A stretch of DNA of 64,000 nucleotides. Source: an uncultured Raoultella sp. (GTDB lineage Bacteria; Pseudomonadota; Gammaproteobacteria; Enterobacterales; Enterobacteriaceae). The translations under genes and the position numbers were made by a program. A model generated the notes under the pieces. It saw only the letters and a list, made by a program, of their open reading frames with translations, was not told the DNA's origin and did not search any database. Every line of letters begins with the position of its first letter. Position 1 is the stretch's first letter. The stretch lies in NCBI GenBank assembly GCA_900759445.1, contig CAAEVH010000024.1:136165-200164 (forward strand). The letters run 5' to 3'. Below are positions 18,696 to 27,472 of the stretch, piece after piece.

Positions 18696-19415
18696 ATGAA
18701 AAACGACGTCATATCTCCGGAATTCGATGAAAACGGCCGCCCGCTGCGCCGTATTCGTAGCTTCGTCCGCCGCCAGGGCCGCCTGACCAAAGGGCAGCAG
18801 CATGCGCTGGATAACATTTGGCCGGTGATGGGCGTTGAGTTCAACGATGCGCCGCTCGACTTCGCCGCGCTGTTTGGTCGCAACGCGCCGACTACGCTGG
18901 AGATCGGATTCGGCATGGGCGCTTCGCTGGTGGCGATGGCGCAAGCGAAGCCTGAGCAGAATTTCCTCGGTATCGAAGTTCACTCACCGGGCGTCGGTGC
19001 CTGCCTGGCCTCCGCCGAAGAAGAGGGTGTACACAACCTGCGCGTGATGTGTCACGATGCGGTCGAGGTGCTCCACACCATGATTCCGGATAATTCTCTC
19101 AACATGGTGCAGCTGTTTTTCCCTGACCCGTGGCATAAAGCGCGTCATAATAAACGCCGTATCGTGCAGGCGCCTTTTGCTGAGCTGGTGAAAAGCAAGC
19201 TTAAACTGGGCGGCGTCTTCCACATGGCGACCGACTGGGAGCCGTATGCTGAGCATATGCTGGAAGTGATGTCATCGCTGGAAGGGTATCGTAACCTGTC
19301 AGAAAGCAACGATTATGTACCGCGCCCGGAATCGCGTCCGGTAACCAAATTTGAACAGCGTGGCCATCGTCTTGGCCACGGCGTATGGGACTTAATGTTC
19401 GAGAGGGTGAAATAA
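18696..19415 (+). CDS. trmB: tRNA (guanine-N7-)-methyltransferase TrmB
   Basis: 239 residues starting [16 protein letters not shown], the length of E. coli TrmB. The ORF begins 14 codons earlier, but that extension is not conserved. The SAM-binding motif is [10 protein letters not shown], and the catalytic region is [15 protein letters not shown]. It makes m7G46 in tRNA. Its stop overlaps the yggL start (TAATG). Confidence 0.96.
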   Translation: MKNDVISPEFDENGRPLRRIRSFVRRQGRLTKGQQHALDNIWPVMGVEFNDAPLDFAALFGRNAPTTLEIGFGMGASLVAMAQAKPEQNFLGIEVHSPGVGACLASAEEEGVHNLRVMCHDAVEVLHTMIPDNSLNMVQLFFPDPWHKARHNKRRIVQAPFAELVKSKLKLGGVFHMATDWEPYAEHMLEVMSSLEGYRNLSESNDYVPRPESRPVTKFEQRGHRLGHGVWDLMFERVK

Positions 19416-19741
19416 TGGCAAAGAATCGTAGCCGTCGTCTGCGTAAAAAAATGCATATCGACGAGTTTCAGGAAATCGGTTTTTCCGTCGCATGGCGTTT
19501 TCCGGAAGGGAGCACTGAAGAGCATATCGATCGCACCGTGAATGACCTGATTGAGGAAGTGATCGAGCCGAACAAACTGGCGTTTGACGGCAGCGGTTAC
19601 CTCTCCTGGGAAGGGCTAATCTGCCTGCAGGAAATCGGTAAATGTACCGAGGAGCATCAGGCTATCGTGCGTAAGTGGCTGGAAGATCGCGGGCTTGCCG
19701 ATGTGCGCACCAGCGAACTTTTTGACGTCTGGTGGGACTAA
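19415..19741 (+). CDS. yggL: DUF469 family protein YggL
   Basis: 108 residues starting [19 protein letters not shown], with a very basic N-terminus and the family end SELFDVWWD. E. coli YggL has been linked to the ribosome and 50S assembly. It is translationally coupled to trmB through the TAATG overlap, and a terminator follows. Confidence 0.95.
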   Translation: MAKNRSRRLRKKMHIDEFQEIGFSVAWRFPEGSTEEHIDRTVNDLIEEVIEPNKLAFDGSGYLSWEGLICLQEIGKCTEEHQAIVRKWLEDRGLADVRTSELFDVWWD

Positions 19742-19750
19742 GTTTGACAA

Positions 19751-19780
19751 GGGTCGGCAATTGCCGACCCGTTTTGTCTT
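19751..19780 (+). terminator. Rho-independent terminator after yggL
   Basis: Perfect stem GGGTCGGCAA/TTGCCGACCC (19751-19770) followed by GTTTTGTCTT, just before the yggN ribosome site. Confidence 0.85.
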
Positions 19781-19791
19781 AAGGGAGTTTT

Positions 19792-20511
19792 ATGATGCGC
19801 AAAACGCTGCTGGCGGTGGCGCTGTCCGTTACCGCTCTGTCCGCGCACGCGGACTACCAATGTAGCGTCACGCCGCGTGACGACGTGATCCTCAGCCCGC
19901 ATCAGGTGCAGGTAACCGGGGAGAACGGCGATCTGGTGATTAAACCGGACGGCAATCTGACCTATAACGGAAAACAGTATTCTCTGTCTGCGGCCCAGCG
20001 TGAGCAGGCCCAGGACTATCAGGCCGGCCTGCGCAGCAGCCTGCCGTGGATTGATGACGGCGCGCGTTCGCGAGTCGAAAAAGGGCGTCAGGCGCTGGAT
20101 AAAATCATTACCGAGCAGGTTGGCACCAGCAGCAGTATGCATGATCGTCTGACCAAACTTGACGCGCAGCTGAAAACCCAGATGAACCGCATTATTGAAC
20201 GTCGCAGCGACGGCCTGACTTTCCATTACAAAGCGATCGATCAGGTGCGCGCCGACGGCCAGCAGCTGGTTAATCAGGCGATGGGCGGCATTCTGCAGGA
20301 CAGTATCAACGAGATGGGCGCAAAGGCGGTGCTGAAAGGCGGGGGCAATCCGCTGCAGGGGATCCTCGGCAGCCTCGGCGGCCTGCAAACGGCGATTCAG
20401 GAAGAGTGGAAAAACCAGGAAGCGGATTTCCAGAAATTTGGCAAAGACGTTTGTAGCCGGGTCGTCTCCCTTGAAGACAGCCGCAAGGCGCTGGTGAGCT
20501 CCCTGAAATAA
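19792..20511 (+). CDS. yggN: DUF2884 family periplasmic protein YggN
   Basis: 239 residues with a cleavable signal peptide (MMRKTLLAVALSVTALSAHA). The mature part begins DYQCSVTPRDD and is collinear with E. coli YggN. The function is unknown. The ribosome site AAGGGAG lies 4-7 bases before two successive ATGs. Confidence 0.95.
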   Translation: MMRKTLLAVALSVTALSAHADYQCSVTPRDDVILSPHQVQVTGENGDLVIKPDGNLTYNGKQYSLSAAQREQAQDYQAGLRSSLPWIDDGARSRVEKGRQALDKIITEQVGTSSSMHDRLTKLDAQLKTQMNRIIERRSDGLTFHYKAIDQVRADGQQLVNQAMGGILQDSINEMGAKAVLKGGGNPLQGILGSLGGLQTAIQEEWKNQEADFQKFGKDVCSRVVSLEDSRKALVSSLK

Positions 20512-20519
20512 CGCTCTCT

Positions 20520-20553
20520 GCGGTGTGCCGCGGCCTTCACCGGGGCACACCGC
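20520..20553. terminator. bidirectional terminator after yggN
   Basis: Perfect 10-bp stem GCGGTGTGCC/GGCACACCGC with a 14-base loop, between the convergent yggN and ABC permease genes. Confidence 0.65.
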
Positions 20554-20564
20554 GTTCATCCTTC

Positions 20565-21812
20565 TCAGGCACGTCCGTGCGATACGCGGGAACGACGGGC
20601 CAGCGAGTCAATAATCACCGCAATCGCCAGCACGCAGCCGGTAATGATGTAGCGTAGCGATGACGGCAGATTCAACAGCGTCAGACCATTCGAAATCGAC
20701 TGAATCACGATGATCCCCAGCAGAGCGGACCAGGCGCTGCCGCGCCCGCCGAACAGACTGGTACCGCCAATGACCGCCGCCGCAATGGCGTTCAGATTCA
20801 CGTCACCGGTCCCGGCCTGCTGGCTCGCCGAGGCCAGCCGGGAAGCGGCCAGAATGCCGCCGAAGGTGGCGAGGGTGCTACAGAGTACAAAGGCGCTGAC
20901 GTAAATAGCCCGCACGTTGATCCCTGAACGGCGCGCGGCTTCGCGGTTGCCGCCGACGGCAAACATAGAGCGCCCCCATTGCGTCCGCTTGAGCGCATAG
21001 TTGAGCATCATCACCAACGCGACGAACAGGCCGAAAATCCACGGTACGCCGCGCCCGAGATTAAGATAGAACACGGCGGCTTCAAAGATTACCGTCAGCA
21101 GAATCGCGCGCAATAACAGTGAGCTGACGGCTTCCGCCGACAGGTTCGCCGCCAGGCGGCGCGTACGCGTTTTGAGGCCAAATATCAGGATCGCCAGCCC
21201 GGGCAGCAGCGCCATAAGATGAGAGAACCAGCCCGGCATCACCAGTAGCTGGCCAAACCGCACCAGCGGAGAGGCGTAGGGCAGGTTAATGCTGCCGCTG
21301 GGACCGAGGATATACAGCTGCAGCCCGAGCAGCGCCAGCAGGCCGGCGAGCGTCGCTACGAAGCTTGGCATGCCGACGCGGTTATACAGCAGGGCGTAAA
21401 GCAGCCCGACGGCGATACCGCACAGCAGCGCGACGGCAATCGCCGCGGCAACCGGCCAGCCGGCATTAACCCACAGCACGCCAACAATCGCCGAAGAGAG
21501 TCCGCTCATTGAGCCCACCGAAAGATCGATTTCGCCGAGCATCAGTACGCAGACGATCCCCAGTGAGATAAATCCAACGGTAGCGCAGTCAAAAAGCAGG
21601 TTAACCAGGTTATTGGGCGCGATATAGACCGGGTTGAGCCAGGTGAAAACCAGGGAGATCACGATCAGCCCGGCGATGACCGGCGCGGTCCCCAGATCGC
21701 CGGTTTTGATACGATTGATCTGCGCACGTACCACGCCGAACAGGCCGTCGTTGTGCTGGACGCGCTCATCGCTGCGATCCAATGCGGGGCGGGATGCTGT
21801 CTTGCTGTTCAT
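20565..21812 (-). CDS. sugar ABC transporter permease (XylH/RbsC-like)
   Basis: 415 residues with about ten membrane segments and the EAA-like region of the RbsC/XylH family (AVGGNREAARRSGINV, AAAVIGGTSLFGGRGS). It should form the channel of an importer for a monosaccharide or related solute. The order binding protein-ATPase-permease in one minus-strand operon supports this. E. coli has ansB/yggM in this gap, so the operon is accessory relative to E. coli. The substrate is not determined; XylH is the closest named relative I recognise. Confidence 0.87.
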   Translation of the reverse strand: MNSKTASRPALDRSDERVQHNDGLFGVVRAQINRIKTGDLGTAPVIAGLIVISLVFTWLNPVYIAPNNLVNLLFDCATVGFISLGIVCVLMLGEIDLSVGSMSGLSSAIVGVLWVNAGWPVAAAIAVALLCGIAVGLLYALLYNRVGMPSFVATLAGLLALLGLQLYILGPSGSINLPYASPLVRFGQLLVMPGWFSHLMALLPGLAILIFGLKTRTRRLAANLSAEAVSSLLLRAILLTVIFEAAVFYLNLGRGVPWIFGLFVALVMMLNYALKRTQWGRSMFAVGGNREAARRSGINVRAIYVSAFVLCSTLATFGGILAASRLASASQQAGTGDVNLNAIAAAVIGGTSLFGGRGSAWSALLGIIVIQSISNGLTLLNLPSSLRYIITGCVLAIAVIIDSLARRSRVSHGRA

Positions 21813-21816
21813 AAAA

Positions 21817-22629
21817 TTAAATCACTCCGGAAGCGCTAGACTGTGATTTTCGTTCGACGCGACGTGAAACGGCATTCTCTGTTGCGCCGGTAATGGCCGC
21901 CACCAGATCCTGGTTTGAGGCGTCGGGGGTAAAGATGCCTTTATTGCGCCCGAGCCGCAGCACCACGATGCGATCGGCCACCGCACGGACGTCTTCCATG
22001 TTGTGGCTGATGATGATGACGCCGAGGCCGCGCTCGCGAACGCGCTCAATCAAATTGAGCACTTCCGCCGTCTGGGCCACGCCGAGCGCGGCGGTAGGCT
22101 CATCAAGCATGATGATTTTGGGGTTCATCAGTAGCGAACGGGCGATCGCCACCGTCTGGCGCTGGCCGCCGGAAAGCGAGGCAATCGGCTCGCGCACCGA
22201 CGGGATTCTGGCCGCCAGCTCCTGCAATAACGTCCAGGCCCGTACCTCCATCGCCACTTCGTCCAGCTGCAGCGGCGAAATCTCGTGGCCTAAAAACAGG
22301 TTTGCGACGACGTCGAGATTTTCGCACAGCGCTAAATCCTGAAAGACCGTAGCGATACCGTATTCCAGCGCCTTGCCTGGGCTGTCGAGAGTGATGGCCT
22401 TACCGTCAAACTCAATGGTGCCGGTCGTGGGCTGGTGTACGCCGGCGAGAATTTTCACCAGCGTGGATTTTCCCGCACCGTTATCGCCCACCAGCGCGAC
22501 CACTTCGCCGGCATGAACCTCCAGCTCGATATCCGTCAGAGCGGAGACCGCGCCGAAGTGTTTGGAGACATGACTCAGTTTTAAAACAGGTTGCCTGGTG
22601 CCGGCGACGATGTCTGATTGTTGCGACAT
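21817..22629 (-). CDS. sugar ABC transporter ATP-binding protein, single-domain
   Basis: 270 residues with one nucleotide-binding domain: Walker A GDNGAGKST, Q-loop VFQDLALCENL, signature LSGGQRQ, Walker B IIMLDEP. XylG and RbsA have two fused domains and about 500 residues. This protein is the half-length type, as in FrcA-like systems, and presumably dimerises. I start at MSQQSDIV, with GAGG 8 bases upstream. Confidence 0.9.
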   Translation of the reverse strand: MSQQSDIVAGTRQPVLKLSHVSKHFGAVSALTDIELEVHAGEVVALVGDNGAGKSTLVKILAGVHQPTTGTIEFDGKAITLDSPGKALEYGIATVFQDLALCENLDVVANLFLGHEISPLQLDEVAMEVRAWTLLQELAARIPSVREPIASLSGGQRQTVAIARSLLMNPKIIMLDEPTAALGVAQTAEVLNLIERVRERGLGVIIISHNMEDVRAVADRIVVLRLGRNKGIFTPDASNQDLVAAITGATENAVSRRVERKSQSSASGVI

Positions 22630-22690
22630 AAAAAAGACCTCAATGATGGTGAAACTACGCCCGTCGGCGACGACGGACGCAGGGGCAGCA

Positions 22691-23737
22691 TTACTTCTCA
22701 ATACCTAATTTCTGGCAGGCTGCGGTGTATTCACCGGTACACACCTGAGCGTAGGTCTGGATCTTTTTATCGAAAATTTCCGCTTTGATATTTTTGGCGG
22801 TGATGACTGCTGGGGTAAACAGCTGAGAAGGCGTGTTGTACAGCGTGGTGCTCGCCTGCGGTTTCTTACCCTGAATGAGTTCCACGGCCACTTTCGCCGC
22901 GGCTGCGGCAACGATTTCTGACGGTTTGGAGATGGTGTTGTACTGGTCGCCGGCGATGATGAGCTGCAGCGCGGCAATCGTCGCGTCGTTCCCGGTGACC
23001 GGCGGAACCGGCTGTACGCCGGCGGCTTTAAAGGCGGCAATGGCACCGCCGCCGGTGCCGTCATTGGCCGCGACGACGCCTTTAATTTTGTCCCCGAAGC
23101 GGGTTATCTGCCCGGCGGCCCACTCCTGCGCTTTAGGCGGCGCCCATTCCGGGGTATCAAACTCCGCGAGGGTGGCGTAACCCGATGCTTTCAGCCCACG
23201 ATGAATACCATCGCGGATAAGCCCTGCGGCGGCATCGGTCGGCGAGCCGTTAATTTGCAGGACGCCGGCCCCTTTTGGCACGCCGCTCTCTTGCAGATGA
23301 TTAACCAGCGATTGTGAAATCGCATAGCCGATACCTTCGTTATCAAACGAGACGTAAAAATCAGCTGGCTTATCGGGGATAGGGCGATCGTAAGCGATCA
23401 CTTTAACATCCTGGGCCTGGGCATTTTCGACCAGGGCGGCGGCCGCGGAGGAGTCAACCGGATCGAGAACGATAATCTTCGCCCCCTGGGCAATGACCGA
23501 ATTGAACTGCTGCTGTTGCAGCGTCGCGCTGGCGTTAGCGTTTTGATAAATGACCTTACATTCTGCGCACAGCTTGCTCATTTCCGCTTTGAATCCGGGG
23601 AAATCATGCTGCTCATAACGCGTGGAGGCCTGGTCGGGCATGAGAAATGCTACGGTGGCGGATTCGGCCGCTTGTGCCGACGCGGAAATTCCGCCGGATA
23701 TTGTTGCGAGTGCGATAAAAATATTACGGTAATTCAT
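22691..23737 (-). CDS. periplasmic sugar-binding protein of the ABC transporter (XylF-like)
   Basis: 348 residues. The signal peptide ends near AQAAES, and the type I periplasmic-binding fold shows VAFLMPDQASTRYEQ, ILDPVDSSAAAALVENAQ, and VVAANDGTGGGAIAAFKAAG. It resembles the XylF/RbsB cluster. It is first in the operon, with 61 bp to the ATPase gene. The substrate is unknown. Confidence 0.9.
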   Translation of the reverse strand: MNYRNIFIALATISGGISASAQAAESATVAFLMPDQASTRYEQHDFPGFKAEMSKLCAECKVIYQNANASATLQQQQFNSVIAQGAKIIVLDPVDSSAAAALVENAQAQDVKVIAYDRPIPDKPADFYVSFDNEGIGYAISQSLVNHLQESGVPKGAGVLQINGSPTDAAAGLIRDGIHRGLKASGYATLAEFDTPEWAPPKAQEWAAGQITRFGDKIKGVVAANDGTGGGAIAAFKAAGVQPVPPVTGNDATIAALQLIIAGDQYNTISKPSEIVAAAAAKVAVELIQGKKPQASTTLYNTPSQLFTPAVITAKNIKAEIFDKKIQTYAQVCTGEYTAACQKLGIEK

Positions 23738-24049
23738 TATATTACCCTCTTTTTTATAGGTTTGAGCCCGCCAGCCGGAGCCGACGTCATACAGACTTTT
23801 TTAATAAGAGTTACTAATAATTCACATGTAGGATACTTCGGTTTTACATTTGCTCAACCGATGAAGCAGGATTACCACTGCACTAAAACGGAGTCAAGAA
23901 ATGGAAAAAAGTCGATGCGGATTTGTGATTGGCTGCAAAGAATTGCATAAAAAGTGATCAGGTGATTTGACCGACACGGGGACAACAAAACGGACGGAGA
24001 AGTGGGGAAAAAGAGCAACAGCGGGCGGTCGAGGACCGCCCGGGGGGGA
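23738..24049. promoter_or_regulatory. region between the ABC operon and hemW, with the hemW terminator
   Basis: Holds the promoter region of the ABC operon (minus strand), in which I see no clear operator. It also holds a strong hairpin GGGCGGTC/GACCGCCC at 24023-24041, followed on the minus strand by a T-rich tract, which fits as the terminator of hemW. No gene is supported; the 144-codon ORF covering part of it is a shadow. Confidence 0.5.
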
Positions 24050-25189
24050 TTAATCTTCGCTGAGAAACAGCTCCAGCAGCGAGTTTAAAAACAGCTTGCC
24101 ATGCTCGGTTATCTGCCAGCAGCGCTCATCTTCAACCAGGTAGCCCTGGGCGATGGCGGCATCAATTTGCGGCCGGATCACGTGCTCTTCCAGACCGGTG
24201 TAGCGGCTGAATTCACTGCGCGGTGCCGCTTCCAGCAGACGGAAGCGGTTCATAAAGAATTCGAAGGGTTTGTCGGCGGCCTCCACGTCATGCTGACGTT
24301 CGAGGTAGCGGCCTTCCATGTAGCCCCGCGGATGGCGCGTTTTTGCCGTACGTAAAATGCGCCCGTCCGGGAAGGTAATTTTCCCGTGCGCACCGCAGCC
24401 GATGCCAAGGTAGTCGCCAAAGCGCCAGTAGTTCAGGTTGTGCTGACACTGATAACCCGGTTTAGCATAGGCCGATGTCTCATACTGCTGATAACCTGCC
24501 GCCGTCAACAAACGATGTCCCTGCTCAAAGATATCCCACAGGGCGTCGTCATCCGGCAGCACCGGCGGACGGGAGCCAAACAGAGTATTCGGCTCAATAG
24601 TCAGCTGATACCAGGAGAGATGCGGCGGATTGAGTTCGATCGCCTGACGCAGGTCGTCCAGCGCCTCGTCCAGCGTCTGGTCCGGCAGGCCGTGCATCAA
24701 ATCGAGGTTAAAGCTACGAAGGCCAAGCCCCGTTGCCAGATGCGCCGCGCGCTTTGCCTCGTCCGGGCCGTGAATACGCCCCAGGCGCTGCAGTTTAGGT
24801 TCGCTAAAGCTTTGCACGCCGATGGAGATGCGGTTCACGCCCGCACGCTGGTACTCCACGAAGCGATCGGCTTCCACGGTGCCTGGGTTGGCTTCCATGG
24901 TGACTTCCGCACCGGCGGCCAGCGGCAGGCAGTCGCGTACGCCGTCGAGCAGGGTTTGCATAGCCGGCCCGGAGAGCAGGCTCGGCGTTCCCCCGCCAAT
25001 GAAAATCGTGCCGATTTCACGTCCCTGGGCGTAGTCCGCATCGGCCCGCAGGTCGGTCAGCAGATGCTGCACATAATCATCGTGCGGCACCTCGCCCTTT
25101 AGCGCATGCGAGTTAAAGTCGCAGTACGGACATTTTTGCACACACCATGGGATATGAATATACAGGCTCAGAGGCGGCAAATTAGCCAT
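24050..25189 (-). CDS. hemW: radical SAM haem chaperone HemW
   Basis: 379 residues. The radical SAM cluster motif is [10 protein letters not shown], followed by [22 protein letters not shown] and [10 protein letters not shown]. The C-terminal HemW domain contains [15 protein letters not shown]. It binds haem and is not a coproporphyrinogen oxidase despite older names. It overlaps rdgB by 8 bp in the operon yggS-yggT-yggU-rdgB-hemW. Confidence 0.96.
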   Translation of the reverse strand: MANLPPLSLYIHIPWCVQKCPYCDFNSHALKGEVPHDDYVQHLLTDLRADADYAQGREIGTIFIGGGTPSLLSGPAMQTLLDGVRDCLPLAAGAEVTMEANPGTVEADRFVEYQRAGVNRISIGVQSFSEPKLQRLGRIHGPDEAKRAAHLATGLGLRSFNLDLMHGLPDQTLDEALDDLRQAIELNPPHLSWYQLTIEPNTLFGSRPPVLPDDDALWDIFEQGHRLLTAAGYQQYETSAYAKPGYQCQHNLNYWRFGDYLGIGCGAHGKITFPDGRILRTAKTRHPRGYMEGRYLERQHDVEAADKPFEFFMNRFRLLEAAPRSEFSRYTGLEEHVIRPQIDAAIAQGYLVEDERCWQITEHGKLFLNSLLELFLSED

Positions 25190-25775
25190 TACGTAACGCT
25201 TCCAGTAACAGTTTTAACGCGCGCCCGCGGTGGGAAATCGCGCTTTTTTCTTCACGGCTGAGTTCCGCCGCGGTTTTGCCTGCGGACGGAACATAGAAAA
25301 TCGGGTCGTAGCCGAAGCCACCGTTGCCCGCCGCCTGACGGGTAATGACCCCAGGCCAGCTGCCGTGACAAACAACCGGCGTCGGGTCGGCCGCATGCCG
25401 CAGATAGACCAGCACGCAGTGGAATTGCGCCTGACGCTGGTCGTCCGGGACGTCCTTCAGGGCATCGAGCAGTTTTTCCAGGTTCTGCTGGTCGGTAGCG
25501 TCTTCTCCGGAGTAACGAGCTGAATAGATACCCGGTGCGCCGCCCAACGCGTCTACCGCGATACCGGAGTCGTCGGCAATCGCCGGTAAGCCGGTTATCT
25601 GCGCGGCATGGCGGGCTTTCAGAATCGCATTTTCGATAAAGGTCAGTCCGGTTTCCTCGGCGGAATCCACGCCCAGCTCGGTTTGAGCAACGATATCCAG
25701 TCCAAAATCTTCCAGCAGCGAGGCCAGCTCGCGAACCTTCCCGGCGTTACCGGTGGCGAGAACAACTTTTTGCAT
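25182..25775 (-). CDS. rdgB: XTP/dITP diphosphatase RdgB
   Basis: 197 residues starting [17 protein letters not shown], with [14 protein letters not shown] and [11 protein letters not shown] typical of the Ham1/RdgB family. It hydrolyses deaminated purine nucleoside triphosphates to keep them out of DNA. Two ATGs are adjacent; the second is better spaced from AGGA. Confidence 0.96.
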   Translation of the reverse strand: MQKVVLATGNAGKVRELASLLEDFGLDIVAQTELGVDSAEETGLTFIENAILKARHAAQITGLPAIADDSGIAVDALGGAPGIYSARYSGEDATDQQNLEKLLDALKDVPDDQRQAQFHCVLVYLRHAADPTPVVCHGSWPGVITRQAAGNGGFGYDPIFYVPSAGKTAAELSREEKSAISHRGRALKLLLEALRNG

Positions 25776-25787
25776 CATTAATCCTGT

Positions 25788-26078
25788 CTATTTTGTCAGC
25801 GCCGCGACCGCAGTCGGGATCTGTTGCGGGTTGATGATTTTTATCTGTTTGTGGCGGCCAAGCTCGCCTTTTTCAAGCAGCACCTGGCTTTTCGCGACAC
25901 GAAACTGTTTGGCGAGGAATTTAACCAGATGGGCGTTAGCCTGGCCATCTACGGGGGGAGCGGTAATGGCGACTTTCAGTTCGTCGCCATGTAAACCAAC
26001 GATGCTATCACGGCTGGCCTTGGGCTGAATATACAGCCTCAGCACCAGCCCGTCAGCGCAGGCTTCGACGGCACTCAT
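25788..26078 (-). CDS. yggU: DUF167 family protein YggU
   Basis: 96 residues starting [21 protein letters not shown], the YggU/DUF167 fold with [21 protein letters not shown]. The function is unknown. It overlaps the end of yggT by 4 bp, which fixes the start. Confidence 0.94.
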   Translation of the reverse strand: MSAVEACADGLVLRLYIQPKASRDSIVGLHGDELKVAITAPPVDGQANAHLVKFLAKQFRVAKSQVLLEKGELGRHKQIKIINPQQIPTAVAALTK

Positions 26079-26641
26079 AGCGCCATCCACAGCCCCGGAA
26101 GCAGAACGTTACCCGTCGCCTGCAGCAGTTCGGCGATGCCCATATTGACCACGTACAGCAGCAGCACCAGCACCATCGGCGAGAAATCGATACCGCCCAT
26201 CGACGGCAGCATTCTGCGAATCGGGCGCAGCAGCGGGTCGGCCAGCTGCATCAGAACGAATTCCACCGGACTACGGCCCTGGCTTACCCAGCTCATGATC
26301 GCCATCAGCAGCAGCACCCAGAATATCAGCAGGCCGACGGTCTTAATCAGAATCAGCAGCGCGGAGATCCAGATAATCGGCTGGAAGGTGACCACCATAA
26401 ACAGCACGATGGCTTTCACGACGCAGAGAATAAAGGCGATCAGCAGCGAGGAGCTGTCGATGGGGCCCATGGCCGGGATAATGCGTCGCAGCGGCCCGAC
26501 GACAGGCTGGGTGACCTTAACGATAAACTGCGAAAACGGGTTGTAAAAATCGCAGCGTGCCCACTGCATCCAGACGCGTAGCAACATGATCATGGTGTAG
26601 AGTTCAATGACCGTTGCCAGCAGGAAAGTCAACGTCTTCAT
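26075..26641 (-). CDS. yggT: YggT family membrane protein
   Basis: 188 residues made of two repeated YGGT domains. Each has a membrane helix pair around the RVWMQW...[18 protein letters not shown] and SWVSQGRSP...[11 protein letters not shown] segments. In bacteria and plastids such proteins are linked to membrane and osmotic functions; the precise role is unknown. It lies between yggS and yggU. Confidence 0.94.
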   Translation of the reverse strand: MKTLTFLLATVIELYTMIMLLRVWMQWARCDFYNPFSQFIVKVTQPVVGPLRRIIPAMGPIDSSSLLIAFILCVVKAIVLFMVVTFQPIIWISALLILIKTVGLLIFWVLLLMAIMSWVSQGRSPVEFVLMQLADPLLRPIRRMLPSMGGIDFSPMVLVLLLYVVNMGIAELLQATGNVLLPGLWMAL

Positions 26642-26658
26642 GGCGTTCCTCAGATTCC

Positions 26659-27363
26659 TTAATTTTTGCTGTAGTCGCGCGCACCGAAAATTGCGGTACC
26701 GATGCGCACCATCGTGCTTCCCGCCGCGATTGCGGCTTCCATATCATCCGACATGCCCAAAGACAACGTATCGACCGTAGGGTATTGCGTTTTCAATCGC
26801 GCAAATGCTACCGCCATTTGTTGGGCCACGGCAAACTGCCTTACATATTCTGACTCAGGTGCCGGAATGGCCATTAATCCGCGCAGCCGCAGATTGGGCA
26901 GGGCGGCAATCTCCGCTGCCAGCGCATCCAGCGCCTGCAGCAGAATGCCCGACTTGCTCTGTTCGTCACTAATGTTTATTTGAATCAATACATTAAGCGG
27001 CGGAAGATGCGAAGGGCGCTGCTCGCTGAGCCGCGTGGCGATTTTCAGACGATCGACGGTGTGGCACCAGTCAAAGTGTTCCGCCACCAGACGACTTTTG
27101 TTGGACTGCAGCGGCCCGATAAAGTGCCACTGTAGCGAAGAGGCGCCTGCTTCCTGGAAGTAGCGGATTTTTTCCACCCCTTCCTGGACGTAGTTTTCGC
27201 CAAAAGCCACCTGGCCTGCGGCTATCGCTTCTTCAATCGCACTCGCAGGCTTCGTTTTACTCACTGCAAGCAACGTAATTTCTTCTGGAGCGCGGCCGCA
27301 GCGCGCGGCAGCGTCTGAGATTTTGTCCCGGACCTGTGCCAGGTTATGCGCAATATCGTTCAT
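26659..27363 (-). CDS. yggS: pyridoxal phosphate homeostasis protein YggS (PLPBP)
   Basis: 234 residues. The PLP lysine lies in LLAVSKTKP, followed by FGENYVQEGVEK, WHFIGPLQSNKSR and SLGMSDDMEAAIAAGSTMVRIG. It is a single-domain alanine-racemase-like barrel that buffers PLP. Its ATG is only 16 bp from the divergent yggR ATG, so the yggR promoter must lie inside yggS. Confidence 0.97.
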   Translation of the reverse strand: MNDIAHNLAQVRDKISDAAARCGRAPEEITLLAVSKTKPASAIEEAIAAGQVAFGENYVQEGVEKIRYFQEAGASSLQWHFIGPLQSNKSRLVAEHFDWCHTVDRLKIATRLSEQRPSHLPPLNVLIQINISDEQSKSGILLQALDALAAEIAALPNLRLRGLMAIPAPESEYVRQFAVAQQMAVAFARLKTQYPTVDTLSLGMSDDMEAAIAAGSTMVRIGTAIFGARDYSKN

Positions 27364-27379
27364 ATTCCGAGGATGTGTT

Positions 27380-27472
27380 ATGGAGCTGGAAGAAATCGTG
27401 GCCCTTAGTGTAAAGCATAATGTCTGCTATCTTATAGCTAAACACGCTACACCGGAATCACAGCATGAGTAA
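27380..27472 (+). pseudogene. yggR: 5' fragment of yggR (pilT-like ATPase), cut by the mobile element
   Basis: The ATG at 27380 (GAGG 7 bases upstream) opens MELEEIVALSVKHNV, the start of YggR. After the attL repeat the frame runs 15 codons into the element and stops at TAA 27470-27472. The stop region overlaps the integrase ATG at 27465 by 8 bp, so host transcription and translation of yggR now lead into the integrase. The rest of yggR is at 35105-36046. Confidence 0.85.
27418..27425 (+). repeat. attL core TAATGTCT
   Basis: TAATGTCT here and at 35104-35111 are the longest identical sequences at the two ends of the insertion. Removing one copy and the DNA between restores the yggR reading KHNVSDLHLC, as in E. 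coli. Confidence 0.85.
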
